Assembly: GCF_002160955.1 (NCBI RefSeq)
Contig: NZ_NFLN01000016.1
Coordinates: forward strand, 1-61,667
Direction of reading: 5' to 3'
Length of the DNA: 61,667 bases
DNA from: Gemmiger sp. An120
GTDB taxonomy: Bacteria; Bacillota; Clostridia; Oscillospirales; Ruminococcaceae
In this document: positions 39,464 through 48,472 of the stretch, piece after piece
How positions within the stretch are numbered: the first letter of the stretch is position 1
Layout of the letters: each line of letters begins with the position of its first letter
The notes under the pieces: model-generated
The model's database searches: none
What the model saw: only the letters and a program-made list of their open reading frames with translations
Told to the model about the DNA's origin: nothing
Program-made: the position numbers and the translations under genes

Positions 39464-40739
39464 GGCTGAAAATGTAAAACGTATCAAAGCGGTACAGATC
39501 GAGCCAGCCTCCACCGGCCTGACCGTGATCGGCGGGAATAACGGCCAGGGCAAGACCAGCGTGCTGGACGCCATTGCCTGGGCCCTGGGCGGGGAGAAGT
39601 ACCGCCCGGCCGCCGCGCAGCGGGAGGGCGCGAACACGCCGCCCCGGCTGCACGTCACCCTGTCCAACGGCCTCGTGGTCGAAAGGAAGGGCAAGAACAG
39701 CGCCCTCACTGTTACCGACCCCGCGGGCCACAAGGCTGGTCAGCAGCTGCTCAACGAGTTCGTGGAGCAGCTGGCGCTGGACCTGCCCCGCTTCATGGCG
39801 GCCAGCGATAAGGAGAAGGCTGACACGCTTCTGAAGATCATCGGCGTGGGGGACCGTCTGGCCGCTCTGGACCGGGAGATCAAAGCGGTCTTTGACCGGC
39901 GCACCGCCATCGGCCAGATCGCCCGGCAGAAGCAGGCCTTTGCGGAGGAAATGCTCGAATACCCGGAGGCGCCGGACGAACCGGTGAGCGCTGCGGAGCT
40001 GATCCGCCGCCAACAGGAGATCCTGGCGCGGAACGGCGAAAACCAGCGCAAGCGGGACCGGCAGGCTCAGCTGGAGCAGCAGGTCGCTGCCCTGCAGGCC
40101 CGGGTGGACAGCCTGGCCGAGCAGCTGCGCCAGGCCAGTGAGCAGTGCACGGCCGCCATGGCGGACCTGCAAACGGCCAGGCGGTCAGCGCAAGACCTGG
40201 TGGACGAGAGCACCGCCGAGCTGGAAGCCAGTATTCGGGATATCGAGGAGGTCAACCGGAAGGTGCGGGCGAATATGGACAAAGCTCGCGCCGCGGACGA
40301 GGCGGCCGCCCTGGCAGCAGAATATGAGCAGCTCACAGGGCAGGTGGAGCAGCTTCGCAAGGACCGGCTGGCTCTGCTGGAAGGTGCCGACCTGCCACTG
40401 CCTGGTCTCTCTGTGGAGGAGGGCTGCCTGACCTATCAGGGGCGGCGCTGGGGAGATATGTCCGGTTCGGATCAGCTGCGGGTGGCTACCGCCATCGTGC
40501 GGCGTATCAACCCCGACTGCGGCTTTGTTCTGCTGGACAAGCTGGAGCAGATGGATCTGGACACCCTACGGCAGTTTGGCGCCTGGCTGGAGGCCGAGGG
40601 CCTGCAGGCCATCGCCACCCGGGTGAGCACCGGCGGCGAGTGCCGGATCATCATCGAAGACGGCCGGGTTTCCGGCCAGGATACCGAGAGCCGGATGGCG
40701 GCCGCCGCGCCGCGCGCCTGGCAGAAAGGAGCGTTCTGA
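39438..40739 (+). CDS. RecF/SbcC-like ATPase
   Basis: 433 residues with an ABC/SMC-type head: Walker A GGNNGQGKTS (32-41), a coiled coil (about 190-310), and a Walker B region CGFVLLDKLEQMD near 355. The usual catalytic Glu after LLD is replaced by Lys, with Glu two residues on, so ATP hydrolysis may be altered. Such phage proteins act in early recombination next to annealing or Sak4-type ATPases, as here. AAGGAGG precedes the ATG. Confidence 0.82.
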   Translation: MPVKITSLEAENVKRIKAVQIEPASTGLTVIGGNNGQGKTSVLDAIAWALGGEKYRPAAAQREGANTPPRLHVTLSNGLVVERKGKNSALTVTDPAGHKAGQQLLNEFVEQLALDLPRFMAASDKEKADTLLKIIGVGDRLAALDREIKAVFDRRTAIGQIARQKQAFAEEMLEYPEAPDEPVSAAELIRRQQEILARNGENQRKRDRQAQLEQQVAALQARVDSLAEQLRQASEQCTAAMADLQTARRSAQDLVDESTAELEASIRDIEEVNRKVRANMDKARAADEAAALAAEYEQLTGQVEQLRKDRLALLEGADLPLPGLSVEEGCLTYQGRRWGDMSGSDQLRVATAIVRRINPDCGFVLLDKLEQMDLDTLRQFGAWLEAEGLQAIATRVSTGGECRIIIEDGRVSGQDTESRMAAAAPRAWQKGAF

Positions 40740-40740
40740 T

Positions 40741-41838
40741 ATGGGAAAATACGCAGTGACCGAGGGCACGATCCCGCAGCCTGTGCGCACGGTGATCTAC
40801 GGCCCGGAAGGCATCGGCAAGACCACCTTCGCCAGCCGTTTCCCCGACCCGGTCTTTATCGACACCGAGGGCGGCAGCGGTCGGCTGGCGGTGCGCCGCC
40901 TGCCGTCACCTACCAGCTGGGCCATGCTGTTGGACGAGGTGGCAGAGGTAGCCCGGGGTGGTGTGCCCTGCGGCACCCTCGTAGTGGATACCGCCGACTG
41001 GGCCGAGCGCCTTTGTATCCGTGCCGTTTGCGATAAGGCTCAGGTGAAGGGCATCGAGGACTTTGGCTATGGCAAGGGATACGTTTATGTGAAAGAGGAA
41101 TTTGGCCGGCTGCTGGATGCTCTGGATGAGGTGCGAAACAGCGGCCGCCATATCGTGGTGACCGCCCATGCCCAGATCACCAAGTTTGAGCAGCCGGATG
41201 AAATGGGCGCTTATGACCGTTGGAGCATGAAGACCTCCAAGCAGGTGGCGCCGCTGCTGCGGGAATGGTGTGACATGCTGCTGTTCGCAAACTACAAGAC
41301 CATCGTGGTGCGGGACGGCGAGGGCAAGAACGCCAAGAGCAAGGCCCAGGGGGGGCGCCGGGTCATGTACACCTGTCACCACCCCTGTTGGGATGCCAAG
41401 AACCGTTTCGGCCTGGCATCAGAGTTGCCCTTCGAGTTTGAGAGCATTGCCGCCATTTTCGGCGAGTCAGCCGCTGCCGCATCTGCCGCCCCGGGCAACC
41501 CGGCGCCTGTTTCCCGTCCCGCCGTAATGGTGGATGATGTTCCGCCGCCTGTTGTTCAGCCGGAACCTACTCCCATGCAGCAGCTGATGGGGGAGGATTG
41601 GAAGGCTAAGACCGATGCTGCACTGGCTACTCTGGGGATCCCTTCCAATCTGCGGCAGCTGCTGGTGGCCAACAATGTAGGACTGGATGAGATCCAGACC
41701 GTAGTTGGGGCACGAGGCTATTTCCCGGCGGATATGCCGGTGAAGGACTATCCCCGGGACTTTATCGACGGCTGCCTGGTGGGTGCCTGGCCGCAGGTGT
41801 ACGAGATGATCCTGAATAACCGTGACGTACCGTTTTAA
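40741..41838 (+). CDS. Phage nucleotide-binding protein (AAA_24/Sak4-like recombination ATPase)
   Basis: 365 residues: Walker A YGPEGIGKTT (20-29), VFIDTEGGSGRL near 38, Walker B TLVVDTADW near 79-87, RHIVVTAHAQITKFEQPD. Matches the RecA-fold AAA_24/Sak4 proteins that pair DNA strands in phages together with an SSB-like partner, which is the next gene. AAAGGAG precedes the ATG. C-terminal 80 residues are linker-like and end LLVANNVGLDEIQTVVGARGYF.... Confidence 0.87.
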   Translation: MGKYAVTEGTIPQPVRTVIYGPEGIGKTTFASRFPDPVFIDTEGGSGRLAVRRLPSPTSWAMLLDEVAEVARGGVPCGTLVVDTADWAERLCIRAVCDKAQVKGIEDFGYGKGYVYVKEEFGRLLDALDEVRNSGRHIVVTAHAQITKFEQPDEMGAYDRWSMKTSKQVAPLLREWCDMLLFANYKTIVVRDGEGKNAKSKAQGGRRVMYTCHHPCWDAKNRFGLASELPFEFESIAAIFGESAAAASAAPGNPAPVSRPAVMVDDVPPPVVQPEPTPMQQLMGEDWKAKTDAALATLGIPSNLRQLLVANNVGLDEIQTVVGARGYFPADMPVKDYPRDFIDGCLVGAWPQVYEMILNNRDVPF

Positions 41839-41856
41839 CAGAAGGAGGAAATACAG

Positions 41857-42336
41857 ATGAACGAATATACCGAAGTAAGCCGCGAGATTGGCTGGGACGA
41901 TGTGATCGAGAAGGATGGCCCGGACTTTGTTCTGCTGCCGGACGGTGAGTATCCCTTCCGGGTAACCAAACTGGAGCGAGCCAGGTTTCAGGGAAGTGCT
42001 AAGCTGCCGCCCTGCAATATGGCCATCCTGACCATCACGGTGGATGGCGGTGAAAAGGGGGCGTCGATCGTTACCCATCGGCTGTATCTGCACACCAAAA
42101 CCGAAGGCCTGCTCTGCTCTTTCTTTGAGAGTATCGGTCAGCGCAAGCACGGGGAACCGCTGCGTCCCCGGTGGGGAGATGTAACCGGCAGCACCGGACA
42201 CTGCCGGCTGGGCATCCATGAATTCACTAAAAAGGATGGCAGCGCGGGACGAAGCAACGAGATTGTTCGTTTCCTGCCGCCTCCGGAGCCCAAGGCTGCG
42301 CCTGCATCGGGCGGCTGGGTACAGGGGAGCTTTTAA
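41857..42336 (+). CDS. DUF669 protein (SSB-like)
   Basis: 159 residues: DFVLLPDGEYPFRVTKLERARFQGSAKLPPCNMAILTITV and LYLHTKTEGLLCSFFESIG are the DUF669 signature. This family is encoded between Sak4-like ATPase and helicase genes and is thought to bind single-stranded DNA. GAAGGAGG precedes the ATG. Stop and next start overlap (TAATG). Confidence 0.88.
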   Translation: MNEYTEVSREIGWDDVIEKDGPDFVLLPDGEYPFRVTKLERARFQGSAKLPPCNMAILTITVDGGEKGASIVTHRLYLHTKTEGLLCSFFESIGQRKHGEPLRPRWGDVTGSTGHCRLGIHEFTKKDGSAGRSNEIVRFLPPPEPKAAPASGGWVQGSF

Positions 42337-43931
42337 TGGCGGCCCTGTCTTTGCGGCCCTATCAGCAGAATGCCCGTGATGCGATCCATGCCCAGTGGGA
42401 TGAGGGCCGGCAGCGCACGCTGCTGGTCCTTCCCACCGGTACTGGCAAAACCATCGTATTTGCCGCGATCGCAGAGGACCAGGTGCGCGCAGGAGACCGC
42501 GTCCTGGTCCTCGCTCATCGGGGCGAGCTGCTGGAGCAGGCTGCCGATAAGATTCAGCGTTCCACAGGTTTGGCCTCCGCTGTGGAAAAAGCCGAGAGCA
42601 GCTGCCTGGGCAGTTGGTTTCGGGTGGTGGTAGGCAGTGTGCAAAGCATGCAGCGACCTCAGCGGCTGGATACATTCCCAGAGGACTACTTTGGAACCAT
42701 CATCATTGATGAGGCCCACCACGCGGTCACTGACGGATACCGGCGAGTGCTGGAACATTTCCCTGGCGCCCGTGTGCTGGGGGTCACCGCTACCCCCGAC
42801 CGGGGAGATCTTCGCAACCTTGGAGAGGTATTTGACAGCCTGGCCTATGAGTACACGCTGCCGCAGGCTATTCGGGAAGGATACCTCTGCCCTATCAAAG
42901 CTCAAACTATCCCCCTGCAGCTGGACATCAGCCAGGTGGGGATGAGTGGCGGCGATTTTGCGGTGAACGGCCTTGGCACAGCCCTGGATCCCTACCTGGA
43001 ACAGATCGCCGGCGAGATGGCGACAGCCTGCGCCGACCGTCGGACGGTGGTATTTCTGCCGCTCATCAAGACCAGTCAGAAGTTCCGGGATATTCTGAAT
43101 GCCCATGGATTCCGCGCCGCCGAGGTTAACGGTCAGAGTGACGACCGGGCCCAGGTCCTGGCAGACTTTGCCGCCGGCCGGTACAACGTGCTCTGCAACT
43201 CCATGTTGCTCACCGAGGGGTGGGACTGCCCGGCAGTAGATTGTGTGGTTGTGCTGCGGCCCACCAAGGTACGCAGCCTGTACAGCCAGATGGTGGGGCG
43301 GGGCACCCGCCTTTCGCCCGATACCGGAAAGCAAGACTTGCTGTTGCTGGACTTCCTCTGGCACACGGAACGGCACGAGCTGTGCCGGCCTGCAGACCTG
43401 ATCTGTGAAAGCCGGGAGGTCGCCGAAAAGATGACCGAGAGCCTGGCGGCCACCGGATGTCCGGAGGATATCATCGAGGCGGAGGAACAGGCTCAGGCAG
43501 ACGTGGTCGCCCAGCGTGAAGAAGCCCTGGCGAAGCAGCTCGCGGAGATGCGGCGGCGCAAGCGTCGGCTGGTCGACCCGCTGCAGTATGAAATGAGCAT
43601 CCAGGCGGAGGATCTGTCCGGATATGTGCCTTCTTTTGGCTGGGAGATGGGTCCGCCCAGCAGCAAACAGACCGCTGCTCTGGAGAAGTGGGGTATCCTG
43701 CCCGACGCGGTGGACAACGCGGGCAAGGCCACCCTGCTGCTGGATCGGTTGGCGAAGCGCCGGGACGCCGGACTCACGACCCCCAAGCAGATCCGCTGCC
43801 TGGAAAACTACGGCTTTCGCCATGTAGGCAGCTGGCCATTTGAGGCTGCAAAGCACATGATCGACCGAATAGCTGCCGGTGGCTGGCGAGGGGCGCCGTC
43901 CGGCGTGGATCCGGCGACCTATGCCCCATAA
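42336..43931 (+). CDS. DEAD/DEAH-box helicase
   Basis: 531-residue superfamily 2 helicase: LRPYQQNARDAI, Walker A LPTGTGKT (32-39), VLAHRGELLEQA (Ia), IIIDEAHHA with DEAH at 125-128, GVTATPDRGD (III), LLTEGWDCPAVDCVVVLRPT (V) and QMVGRGTRLSP (VI). Probably opens DNA for phage replication or recombination. C-terminal ~100 residues (WEMGPPSSKQTAALEKWGI...) form a helical repeat known from such phage helicases. Confidence 0.94.
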   Translation: MAALSLRPYQQNARDAIHAQWDEGRQRTLLVLPTGTGKTIVFAAIAEDQVRAGDRVLVLAHRGELLEQAADKIQRSTGLASAVEKAESSCLGSWFRVVVGSVQSMQRPQRLDTFPEDYFGTIIIDEAHHAVTDGYRRVLEHFPGARVLGVTATPDRGDLRNLGEVFDSLAYEYTLPQAIREGYLCPIKAQTIPLQLDISQVGMSGGDFAVNGLGTALDPYLEQIAGEMATACADRRTVVFLPLIKTSQKFRDILNAHGFRAAEVNGQSDDRAQVLADFAAGRYNVLCNSMLLTEGWDCPAVDCVVVLRPTKVRSLYSQMVGRGTRLSPDTGKQDLLLLDFLWHTERHELCRPADLICESREVAEKMTESLAATGCPEDIIEAEEQAQADVVAQREEALAKQLAEMRRRKRRLVDPLQYEMSIQAEDLSGYVPSFGWEMGPPSSKQTAALEKWGILPDAVDNAGKATLLLDRLAKRRDAGLTTPKQIRCLENYGFRHVGSWPFEAAKHMIDRIAAGGWRGAPSGVDPATYAP

Positions 43932-43943
43932 AGGAGATAGCAA

Positions 43944-46184
43944 ATGAACGAAGGGAAAGACCTGCAGGAGGCCCTGGCCTTTCTGCGGCCGGGTATGCTG
44001 ACCTATGACGAGTGGGTCCGAGTCGGCATGGCTCTGAAGGACGGGGGCTTTTCCTGCGACGTGTGGGACCGGTGGAGCGCCACCGACGCGGACCGGTACC
44101 ACAAGGGGGAATGCGCCCGCAAGTGGGAGAGCTACAAAGGGGCTGCCCAGCCGGTCACCCTCAAAAGCATCTTTGAACTGGCTTATCAGTACGGATGGTC
44201 CGGCCCGGCCGGTCATGAGCTGGATTGGGAGGACACCATCAGCGCGGAAACACTGCCGGAAAAGGCGGAGGGGGTGCTCGTAGACCCCCGCTGGGTGGAG
44301 GCTGGCGAACTGGAGATCCCCGAAGACTGGCAGCCGGCCCGCCAGCTGATCGCTTATCTGGAAGCCCTCTTTGAGCCCAGCGAGAATGTGGGCTATGTGA
44401 CCCAGAGCTGGGAGAAAGATGGCCGCTGGGTGCCGGCCAATGGCGGGGCCTGGGACTTGACCGCAGGCCAGTTGATCGAGCGGCTCTCGGCCTGTGGTGG
44501 GGATGTGGGCTCCGTGATCGGAGACAGCCCGCCCCAGGCGGGTGCCTGGATCCGCTTCAACCCGCTGGACGGCTGCGGCTGCAAAAACGACAACGTCACC
44601 GAGTTTCGTTTTGCCTTGGTAGAGAGTGATGACCTGGATCTGGGAAAGCAGAACGCCATCATTCGGCAGCTGGAGTTGCCCTGCGCGGCGCTGGTGTACA
44701 GCGGCAAAAAGAGCCTTCATGCCATCGTGCGGGTGGACGCGCCGGACTACGCCGAGTACCGCCGCCGGGTGGACTATTTGTATAGCGTCTGCCAGAAGAA
44801 CGGCTTGCGCCTGGATCAGCAGAACCGAAACCCCAGCCGCCTGTCCCGGATGCCGGGGGTGATGCGGGGGGATCAGAAACAATACCTGTTGGCCACCAAC
44901 ATTGGCAAGAGCAGCTGGGAGGAATGGAAAGACTGGATCGAGGCCGAGACCGATGACTTACCCGACACCGAGGCCCTCTCTAAAGTGTGGGATGACCTTC
45001 CGCCCCTGGCGCCGCCGCTGATCGATGGCGTCCTGCGTCAGGGCCACAAGATGCTGCTGGCCGGGCCCAGCAAAGCAGGCAAGAGTTTTGCCCTCATCGA
45101 GCTGTGCATCAGCATCGCCGAGGGACGCCCCTGGATGGGTCGCTTCGCCTGTGCCCAGGGTAAGGTGCTGTACATCAACCTGGAGCTGGACCGGGCCAGC
45201 TGCCTGCATCGGTTTCGGGACGTATATGAGGCGCTGGGCTGGCCGGCGTCACACCTGCAAAACCTGGATATCTGGAACCTGCGGGGGGCGTCAGTGCCCA
45301 TGGACAAGTTGGCGCCAAAGCTCATCCGTCGGGCCAAAAAACGGGGATACATCGCGGTGGTGCTGGATCCGATCTATAAGGTCATCACCGGCGATGAGAA
45401 CAGCGCCGATCAGATGGCCCGTTTCTGCAACCAGTTCGACCTGGTCTGCCGGGAATTGGGATGTGCGGTGATCTACTGCCACCATCACAGCAAAGGCGCC
45501 CAGGGCGTAAAACGTAGCATGGACCGGGCGTCCGGATCCGGCGTCTTTGCCCGGGACCCGGACGCTATGCTGGACATGACCGAGCTCATCCCCACCGATG
45601 CCATCCGCAAGCAGCTGGAGACCAAGGCGGTCTGCGCGGTGTGTACCGCGCTGCTGGACAAACGGGGCCAGGGGGATGCATACAGCCAGGACGATGCCTG
45701 CAGCCGTGTCCAGATGCTGGAGATCTGCGCCGATCACCTGTCTGCCGCTGACCGGCGGATACTGGAGACAGAGATCGACAAGGCAACTGCCCGGGCCCTC
45801 GCGCAGACGGCCTGGCGCATTGAAGGTACGCTGCGCGAGTTCGGCCGCTTCGAGCCGGTGAACCTCTGGTTCGACTACCCGGTGCACCGTTTGGACACGG
45901 GCCTTTTGGAGGACCTGCAGCCAGAGGCCGACTTCCGGTCCCTTGGTAAGCAGGGAGCTGCCAAACGCTGGGCAGGTAAAGAAAAGTCATCCAAGCGAAC
46001 CGGCGCATCCCAGTTGTCGCAGGCCTTCAATGCCTGCACGATGGATGGAGAGGTCACCCTTTACGCCATGGCCGAATACCTGGACCTGAAGCCGGCCACC
46101 GTCAAGCGCCGGCTTCGGGAGGCGGGTGGCTACTGGATCGACGGCGAACGGGTGGGACGGCTGGAGCCCGGCAGCAGAGGATGA
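43944..46184 (+). CDS. Phage primase/RepA-type replicative helicase
   Basis: 746 residues. PriCT_2-like domain about 5-75 (LQEALAFLRPGMLTYDEWVRVGMALKDGGF); archaeo-eukaryotic-primase-like region about 190-340 (IRFNPLDGCGCKNDNVTEFRFALVESDDLD ... YSGKKSLHAIVRVDAPD); RecA-fold helicase about 360-570 with Walker A AGPSKAGKS near 372, Walker B AVVLDPIYKV near 472 and YCHHHSKG near 512. It would prime and unwind at the origin, and the structured region directly downstream is the likely site. AAAGGAG precedes the ATG. Confidence 0.88.
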   Translation: MNEGKDLQEALAFLRPGMLTYDEWVRVGMALKDGGFSCDVWDRWSATDADRYHKGECARKWESYKGAAQPVTLKSIFELAYQYGWSGPAGHELDWEDTISAETLPEKAEGVLVDPRWVEAGELEIPEDWQPARQLIAYLEALFEPSENVGYVTQSWEKDGRWVPANGGAWDLTAGQLIERLSACGGDVGSVIGDSPPQAGAWIRFNPLDGCGCKNDNVTEFRFALVESDDLDLGKQNAIIRQLELPCAALVYSGKKSLHAIVRVDAPDYAEYRRRVDYLYSVCQKNGLRLDQQNRNPSRLSRMPGVMRGDQKQYLLATNIGKSSWEEWKDWIEAETDDLPDTEALSKVWDDLPPLAPPLIDGVLRQGHKMLLAGPSKAGKSFALIELCISIAEGRPWMGRFACAQGKVLYINLELDRASCLHRFRDVYEALGWPASHLQNLDIWNLRGASVPMDKLAPKLIRRAKKRGYIAVVLDPIYKVITGDENSADQMARFCNQFDLVCRELGCAVIYCHHHSKGAQGVKRSMDRASGSGVFARDPDAMLDMTELIPTDAIRKQLETKAVCAVCTALLDKRGQGDAYSQDDACSRVQMLEICADHLSAADRRILETEIDKATARALAQTAWRIEGTLREFGRFEPVNLWFDYPVHRLDTGLLEDLQPEADFRSLGKQGAAKRWAGKEKSSKRTGASQLSQAFNACTMDGEVTLYAMAEYLDLKPATVKRRLREAGGYWIDGERVGRLEPGSRG

Positions 46185-46199
46185 TTACAAATTGTATAA

Positions 46200-46418
46200 A
46201 TCTATATACAAACCGTACAATTTTTGCACGATGGCCGCTATCCGTGCACGGTGCTATCGTGCAAGATCTTGCATGATAGCCGCTATCCATGCAAAATCCT
46301 GCACGGAAAATAGCCCTTATATATTTCATATATACATCACGCAATGTGTGTGGGCGTCCCCAAGTGTGGGGGCATATGCCGCCCCACACTTTGGGGAGAC
46401 CCCTCCCACACACTGTGG
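46200..46418. other. Origin-like structured intergenic region (iterons and long inverted repeat)
   Basis: The 257-base gap between helicase and RusA. Two 25-base imperfect repeats (46,224-46,248 and 46,269-46,293) each form a hairpin and differ by compensatory C:G to T:A changes; a third hairpin TGCACG/CGTGCA lies between. AT-rich DNA flanks them (46,195-46,225; 46,306-46,340). A long, imperfect inverted repeat centred on GGCATATGCC (46,371-46,380) spans 46,345-46,413 with arms of about 30 bases. Confidence 0.65.
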
Positions 46419-46441
46419 GCTGAGAAGAAAGGAGAAACGGC

Positions 46442-46864
46442 ATGGAATTTTTTCTGCCGATGATCCCACCCACTGTCACCCACCAGGATAAGGACCTTCG
46501 GGCCTGGGTGGGAAAGGACGGACGGGTCAGGACGGTGCTTCATGACAGCGAGCGCCTGAAGGACGCCAAGGCCAAGTTCCGGGCGCATCTCGCAAAGTAC
46601 CGGCCAGAGAAGCCGATCGCTCCCCGTGTGCCGGTGCGCTTGCTGGTCAAGTGGCTGTTCCCTGCAGGGGATAAGCACCGGGACGGCGAGAGGATGACTG
46701 ACAAGCCGGATACGGAAAATTTGAACAAAGCTCTGGTGGACTGCATGACTGCGCTGGACTTTTGGGCGGATGATGCCCAGGTAGTCAGTGAGATCATCGA
46801 GAAGTTCTGGGCGAATACCCCAGGAATCTATATTCGGGTGGACATCTTACAGGAGGAAAAGTAG
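46442..46864 (+). CDS. rusA: RusA-like Holliday junction resolvase
   Basis: 140 residues; cuts four-way junctions during phage recombination or before packaging. The catalytic Asp cluster is in TDKPDTENLNKALVDCMTALDFWADDAQV (about 82-110), and the start MEFFLPMIPPTVTHQDK is typical. AAAGGAG precedes the ATG. Confidence 0.9.
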   Translation: MEFFLPMIPPTVTHQDKDLRAWVGKDGRVRTVLHDSERLKDAKAKFRAHLAKYRPEKPIAPRVPVRLLVKWLFPAGDKHRDGERMTDKPDTENLNKALVDCMTALDFWADDAQVVSEIIEKFWANTPGIYIRVDILQEEK

Positions 46865-46865
46865 G

Positions 46866-47219
46866 ATGAGTGGAGTTGAGAGAAAGCCTCTTACGGTGGA
46901 GCAGCTGCGGGGGATGGATAAACCTACGCCGGTGTGGATGGAAACAGACAAGAAAACCATTGAAGGATGGGGCGGATATTGGTGCCTTTGCCAGAGAGGG
47001 CACATTTTAACACCCGGAATGGTATCTATGTACGCCGACAAGATGGATGGCGCAACGTTTTACGCCTACCCGCCCGCCCGCATTGATCGGGAGAAGTGGG
47101 AGCTGTGCATGTGGTGCGTTCCGAACGGACAATTTGGGGTAAATAACTACTGCTCTGCATGCGGCCGCCCTCTCACGGAAGAAGCCTGGGCAGAGCTGGA
47201 AAGGAAGCTGATTGTGTGA
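46866..47219 (+). CDS. Phage zinc-ribbon protein
   Basis: 117 residues with CLC, CMWC and CSACGRPLTEEAW motifs. The last (C-x2-CGRPLTEEA) is common in small phage proteins of unknown role between RusA and the late genes. ACAGGAGG precedes the ATG. Confidence 0.72.
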   Translation: MSGVERKPLTVEQLRGMDKPTPVWMETDKKTIEGWGGYWCLCQRGHILTPGMVSMYADKMDGATFYAYPPARIDREKWELCMWCVPNGQFGVNNYCSACGRPLTEEAWAELERKLIV

Positions 47220-47395
47220 CAGTGCAAGAGTACCGAAATCGGCACCCAAAATGCAAATACTGCGGGCACCTTCGGCGCTTGTGGCTGCCGCCTTTCTGTG
47301 TGGGAAGAAATACTTGGTGTCAGGCAAAAGAAAAGTTTGTGAATGAGAATCTTCCAAGGCCGTTTTGCAGGCTGTTTAAGGGAAGGGAGAAATAA
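47216..47395 (+). CDS. Small Cys-rich phage protein
   Basis: 59 residues from GTG at 47,216, overlapping the previous stop. CKYCGH and two further Cys (FCVGRNTWC) suggest a zinc finger. GGAAGCTG upstream is a weak Shine-Dalgarno; GTG at 47,222 is an alternative. Confidence 0.6.
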   Translation: MTVQEYRNRHPKCKYCGHLRRLWLPPFCVGRNTWCQAKEKFVNENLPRPFCRLFKGREK

Positions 47396-47397
47396 CG

Positions 47398-47718
47398 ATG
47401 GATGATTATATTAAACGGCAGGATGTTCTTGACGCTATTTGGCTGGTAGACCCGGAAAATGATGGGGCTGATGGCGGTACTGTGGTTTTGCAAAACCTGG
47501 AACTTACAAGTTCCGATGTGGAATCTATTGTTTCAGAAATCCCCGCCGCCGATGTCCGCCCGGTGGTGCGGGGGCGGTGGGAGCGCATTGACGGCCTGGA
47601 CGAACTTGACCCGCGCATGAGGTGCTCTGTATGTGGAAGCGTTGAAACGCCTCTGGCAAGGCACAGGTTTTGCCCGGTATGCGCGGCGGATATGAAAGAA
47701 GGCGGAACTGATGGTTGA
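47398..47718 (+). CDS. Phage zinc-ribbon protein
   Basis: 106 residues: DYIKRQDVLDAI near 3, then EIPAADVRPVVRGRWERIDG and CSVCG ... CPVCAADM. This layout is widespread in Clostridial phages; function unknown. AAGGGAG precedes the ATG. Confidence 0.78.
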   Translation: MDDYIKRQDVLDAIWLVDPENDGADGGTVVLQNLELTSSDVESIVSEIPAADVRPVVRGRWERIDGLDELDPRMRCSVCGSVETPLARHRFCPVCAADMKEGGTDG

Positions 47719-47944
47719 CATCGTCGAAATCAAAAGCGCCGTCCGCTCCGGGGAAATCACGGTATACCAGGAGAATGGGCGCTTGTACATGGAAAATCGA
47801 GCCGGTGAACGTATCGAGCTGAGAGCGAAAGACAGCATATCCCACAGAGAGGAGGGTAATGCCATTGAACTGGCAAAAGGAAGCCATCAACGACCTGCGT
47901 TGCCACGAAAAGCGCAAAGCTGCAATGGAGAGCCTTGCAGATGA
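47711..47944 (+). CDS. Small phage protein, overlaps next gene
   Basis: 77 residues; the first ~45 (VEIKSAVRSGEITVYQENGRLYMENRAGERIELRAKDSI) read as a plausible all-beta protein, the rest is low-quality and lies inside the next gene in another frame. GAAGGCGG precedes the ATG. An 86-base overlap is unusual. Confidence 0.5.
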   Translation: MVDIVEIKSAVRSGEITVYQENGRLYMENRAGERIELRAKDSISHREEGNAIELAKGSHQRPALPRKAQSCNGEPCR

Positions 47945-48302
47945 GATTCGTGAGCTGCGCAGCCGTACCTATGGATCCAGTGCTCCGGCAGCCGATGCCG
48001 TGCCGGTACAGGGGGGCACTAGTACGGCAGAAGGCCGTTGGATCGCTGCCATCGATGAGCTGGAGCGCAAAAAGGAGGCTTACCGCATTACCAAACGGCA
48101 GGTGGAGGCGGTGGAGCGGGGTCTCGCCGCGCTGGATGAACAGCAGCGTGAGATCCTGGACAGCTTTTTCATCAACCGCGTGCAGGGTCACGTCTCTGCG
48201 CTAGCAGAGAAGTATCATGTGGAACAGAGCCGGGTGTACCAGATGAAAGACCAGGCCGTGAGGAACTTCACCCTGGCTCGATATGGTGTCGCCGAGATCT
48301 GA
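47859..48302 (+). CDS. ArpU/sigma-like late transcription regulator
   Basis: 147 residues. The C-terminus (ERGLAALDEQQREILDSFFINRVQGHVSALAEKYHVEQSRVYQMKDQAVRNFTLARYG) is a sigma-70 region-4-like HTH, as in ArpU/RinA proteins that switch on phage late genes. Position just before the packaging genes agrees. GGAGGG precedes the ATG. Confidence 0.78.
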   Translation: MPLNWQKEAINDLRCHEKRKAAMESLADEIRELRSRTYGSSAPAADAVPVQGGTSTAEGRWIAAIDELERKKEAYRITKRQVEAVERGLAALDEQQREILDSFFINRVQGHVSALAEKYHVEQSRVYQMKDQAVRNFTLARYGVAEI

Positions 48303-48472
48303 GTCGAGTTCTGGAAAGAGTGGAAAAAGACTGGAAGTTTTTTCGAAAAATCTGTGGTATGATAGTAAAAAGCAGATTTGCAAAGCACCGGTCACCGTAT
48401 GGTGGCCGGTGCCTTTCTATGCAGGGGTGGGGGGCTTTTTGTACACAACGTCCTGCAAAGGGGGGGATAGGG

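Noticed and set aside
42333-44882. 849-codon minus-strand open frame opposite helicase and primase genes
   Set aside because: Both plus-strand genes have full motif sets (DEAH, Walker A); the antisense reading has no recognisable motif and spans two genes.
46126-46491. Open frame through the origin-like region (121 codons)
   Set aside because: Runs through iterons and the long inverted repeat, has no ribosome binding site, and overlaps the helicase end.
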